A stretch of DNA of 7,242 nt. It comes from Burkholderiales bacterium. Lineage in GTDB: Bacteria > Pseudomonadota > Gammaproteobacteria > Burkholderiales > Usitatibacteraceae. The position numbers and the translations under genes were made by a program. The notes below the pieces were generated by a model, which did no database searches, was not told the origin of the DNA, and saw nothing but the letters and a program-made list of their open reading frames with translations. Shown here piece by piece: positions 6,237 to 7,242 of the stretch (its first letter is position 1; every line of letters starts with the position of its first letter). The stretch lies in contig JADGRS010000154.1 of NCBI GenBank assembly GCA_017880705.1, positions 1-7,242 of the forward strand, read 5' to 3'.

Positions 6237-7242
6237 TCAGGCCGAGTAGTACATCTCGAACTCGATCGGGTGCGTGGTCATGCGGAAGCGCGTGACCTCG
6301 TCCATCTTGAGCGCGATGTACGCGTCGATCATGTCGTCGGTGAAGACGCCGCCGCGCGTGAGAAATGCGCGGTCCTTGTCGAGGTTGTCGAGGGCCTCGT
6401 CGAGCGATGCGCACGGGTGCGGCACCTTCGCGGCTTCCTCGGGCTCGAGGTCGTAGAGGTTTTTGTCGAGCGGATCGCCGGGGTGGATCTTGTTCTGCAC
6501 GCCGTCGAGCCCCGCCATGAGGAGCGCCGCGAAGGCGAGATAAGGATTCGCGGTGGGATCCGGAAAGCGCACCTCGACGCGGCGCCCCTTGGGGCTCGGC
6601 ACGAAGGGAATGCGGCATGCCGCCGAACGGTTGCGCGCGGAATACGCGAGGTTGATCGGCGCCTCGAAGCCCGGCACCAGTCGCTTGTACGAGTTGGTGC
6701 CCGGGTTGGTGATCGCGTTCAGCGCCTTCGCGTGCTTGATCACGCCGCCGATGTAGTAGAGCGCGAAATCCGAAAGCCCCGCGTAGCCCTCTCCCGCGAA
6801 GAGATTCTGTCCGCCCTTCCACACCGATTGGTGCACGTGCATGCCCGAGCCGTTGTCGCCCACCACGGGCTTCGGCATGAAGGTCGCGGTCTTGCCGTAG
6901 GAGCGCGCGACATTCAACACCGTGTACTTGAGAATCTGCAGCCAGTCGGCGCGCTTCACGAGCGAGTTGAACTTGGTGCCGATCTCGTTCTGCCCCGGCG
7001 CCGCGACTTCGTGGTGATGCACTTCGACCTCGACCCCCTGCTCCTCGAGCGCGAGGCACATGGCGCTTCGCATGTCCTGCTGGGAGTCAACGGGGGGAAC
7101 CGGAAAATACCCGCCCTTCACCGGCGGACGATGGCCCAGATTGCCGCCCTCGAGCTTGAGATCCGAAGACCAGGGGGCTTCTTCCGAATTGATCTTCACG
7201 AAGCTGCCCGACATGTCGATCTTCCATTCGACCGAATCGAAG
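6237..7242 (-). CDS. glnA: Glutamine synthetase, type I, adenylylation-regulated (partial, N-terminus missing)
   Basis: Ammonium assimilation: glutamate + NH3 + ATP to glutamine, in a cytoplasmic dodecamer. The window holds the last 334 residues; about 135 N-terminal residues lie beyond the right edge. The reading frame is open to the edge ([13 protein letters not shown]), so the ATG at 7214 is internal and not the start. Visible family motifs, in order: [21 protein letters not shown], metal-binding glutamates in [28 protein letters not shown] with the active-site His, [17 protein letters not shown] with the flap Glu, [10 protein letters not shown], and [22 protein letters not shown] carries the tyrosine (codon 6455-6453) equivalent to the adenylylated Tyr397 of enteric GSI, marking a GSI-beta enzyme controlled by an adenylyltransferase. 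The C-terminal FEMYYSA is typical. It heads the cluster leading to ntrBC and is followed by a strong terminator. Its promoter is outside the window. Confidence 0.97.
   Translation of the reverse strand, partial: FDSVEWKIDMSGSFVKINSEEAPWSSDLKLEGGNLGHRPPVKGGYFPVPPVDSQQDMRSAMCLALEEQGVEVEVHHHEVAAPGQNEIGTKFNSLVKRADWLQILKYTVLNVARSYGKTATFMPKPVVGDNGSGMHVHQSVWKGGQNLFAGEGYAGLSDFALYYIGGVIKHAKALNAITNPGTNSYKRLVPGFEAPINLAYSARNRSAACRIPFVPSPKGRRVEVRFPDPTANPYLAFAALLMAGLDGVQNKIHPGDPLDKNLYDLEPEEAAKVPHPCASLDEALDNLDKDRAFLTRGGVFTDDMIDAYIALKMDEVTRFRMTTHPIEFEMYYSA

Overview
The window is high-GC DNA (roughly two thirds G+C by eye) and looks like a chromosomal segment of a proteobacterium, most likely a betaproteobacterium. 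The reasons are the gene order glnA - small DUF4124 protein - ntrB - ntrC facing xthA, the NtrC start (MNPVWIIDDDRSIRWVF) and the GSI-type glutamine synthetase with an adenylylation tyrosine. The taxon is an inference from remembered synteny and sequence style, not from a search. No mobile element, tRNA, rRNA, CRISPR array or prophage signal was seen.

Left part, plus strand: the 3' end of an exodeoxyribonuclease III gene (1-226) overlaps by four bases (ATGA) an 886-residue cytoplasmic GAF-PAS-PAS-GGDEF-EAL protein (223-2883). Its cyclase, RxxD inhibition and EAL phosphodiesterase motifs all look intact, so it could both make and degrade cyclic di-GMP.

Right part, minus strand, in order of transcription: glnA (enters at the right edge, ends 6237), a perfect 28-bp palindromic terminator (6185-6212), a secreted or periplasmic DUF4124 protein (6035-5448), a second hairpin terminator (5407-5368), ntrB (5353-4295) and ntrC (4287-2890). 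ntrB and ntrC are separated by 7 bases and are surely co-translated. ntrC ends 6 bases from the end of the GGDEF-EAL gene, tail to tail.

Together the minus-strand genes form the nitrogen-regulation locus: GlnA assimilates ammonium, while NtrB/NtrC sense and respond to nitrogen limitation by activating sigma-54 promoters, classically including that of glnA. The most interesting regulatory signal is just upstream of ntrB. A near-consensus sigma-54 -24/-12 element (5389-5375) is built into the descending arm and tail of the terminator that follows the DUF4124 gene, so one stretch of about 40 bp may both end upstream transcription and start ntrBC transcription. No wholly new system is evident; the genes are of known families. 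The novelty is in regulatory layout and in the pairing of a c-di-GMP enzyme with xthA.
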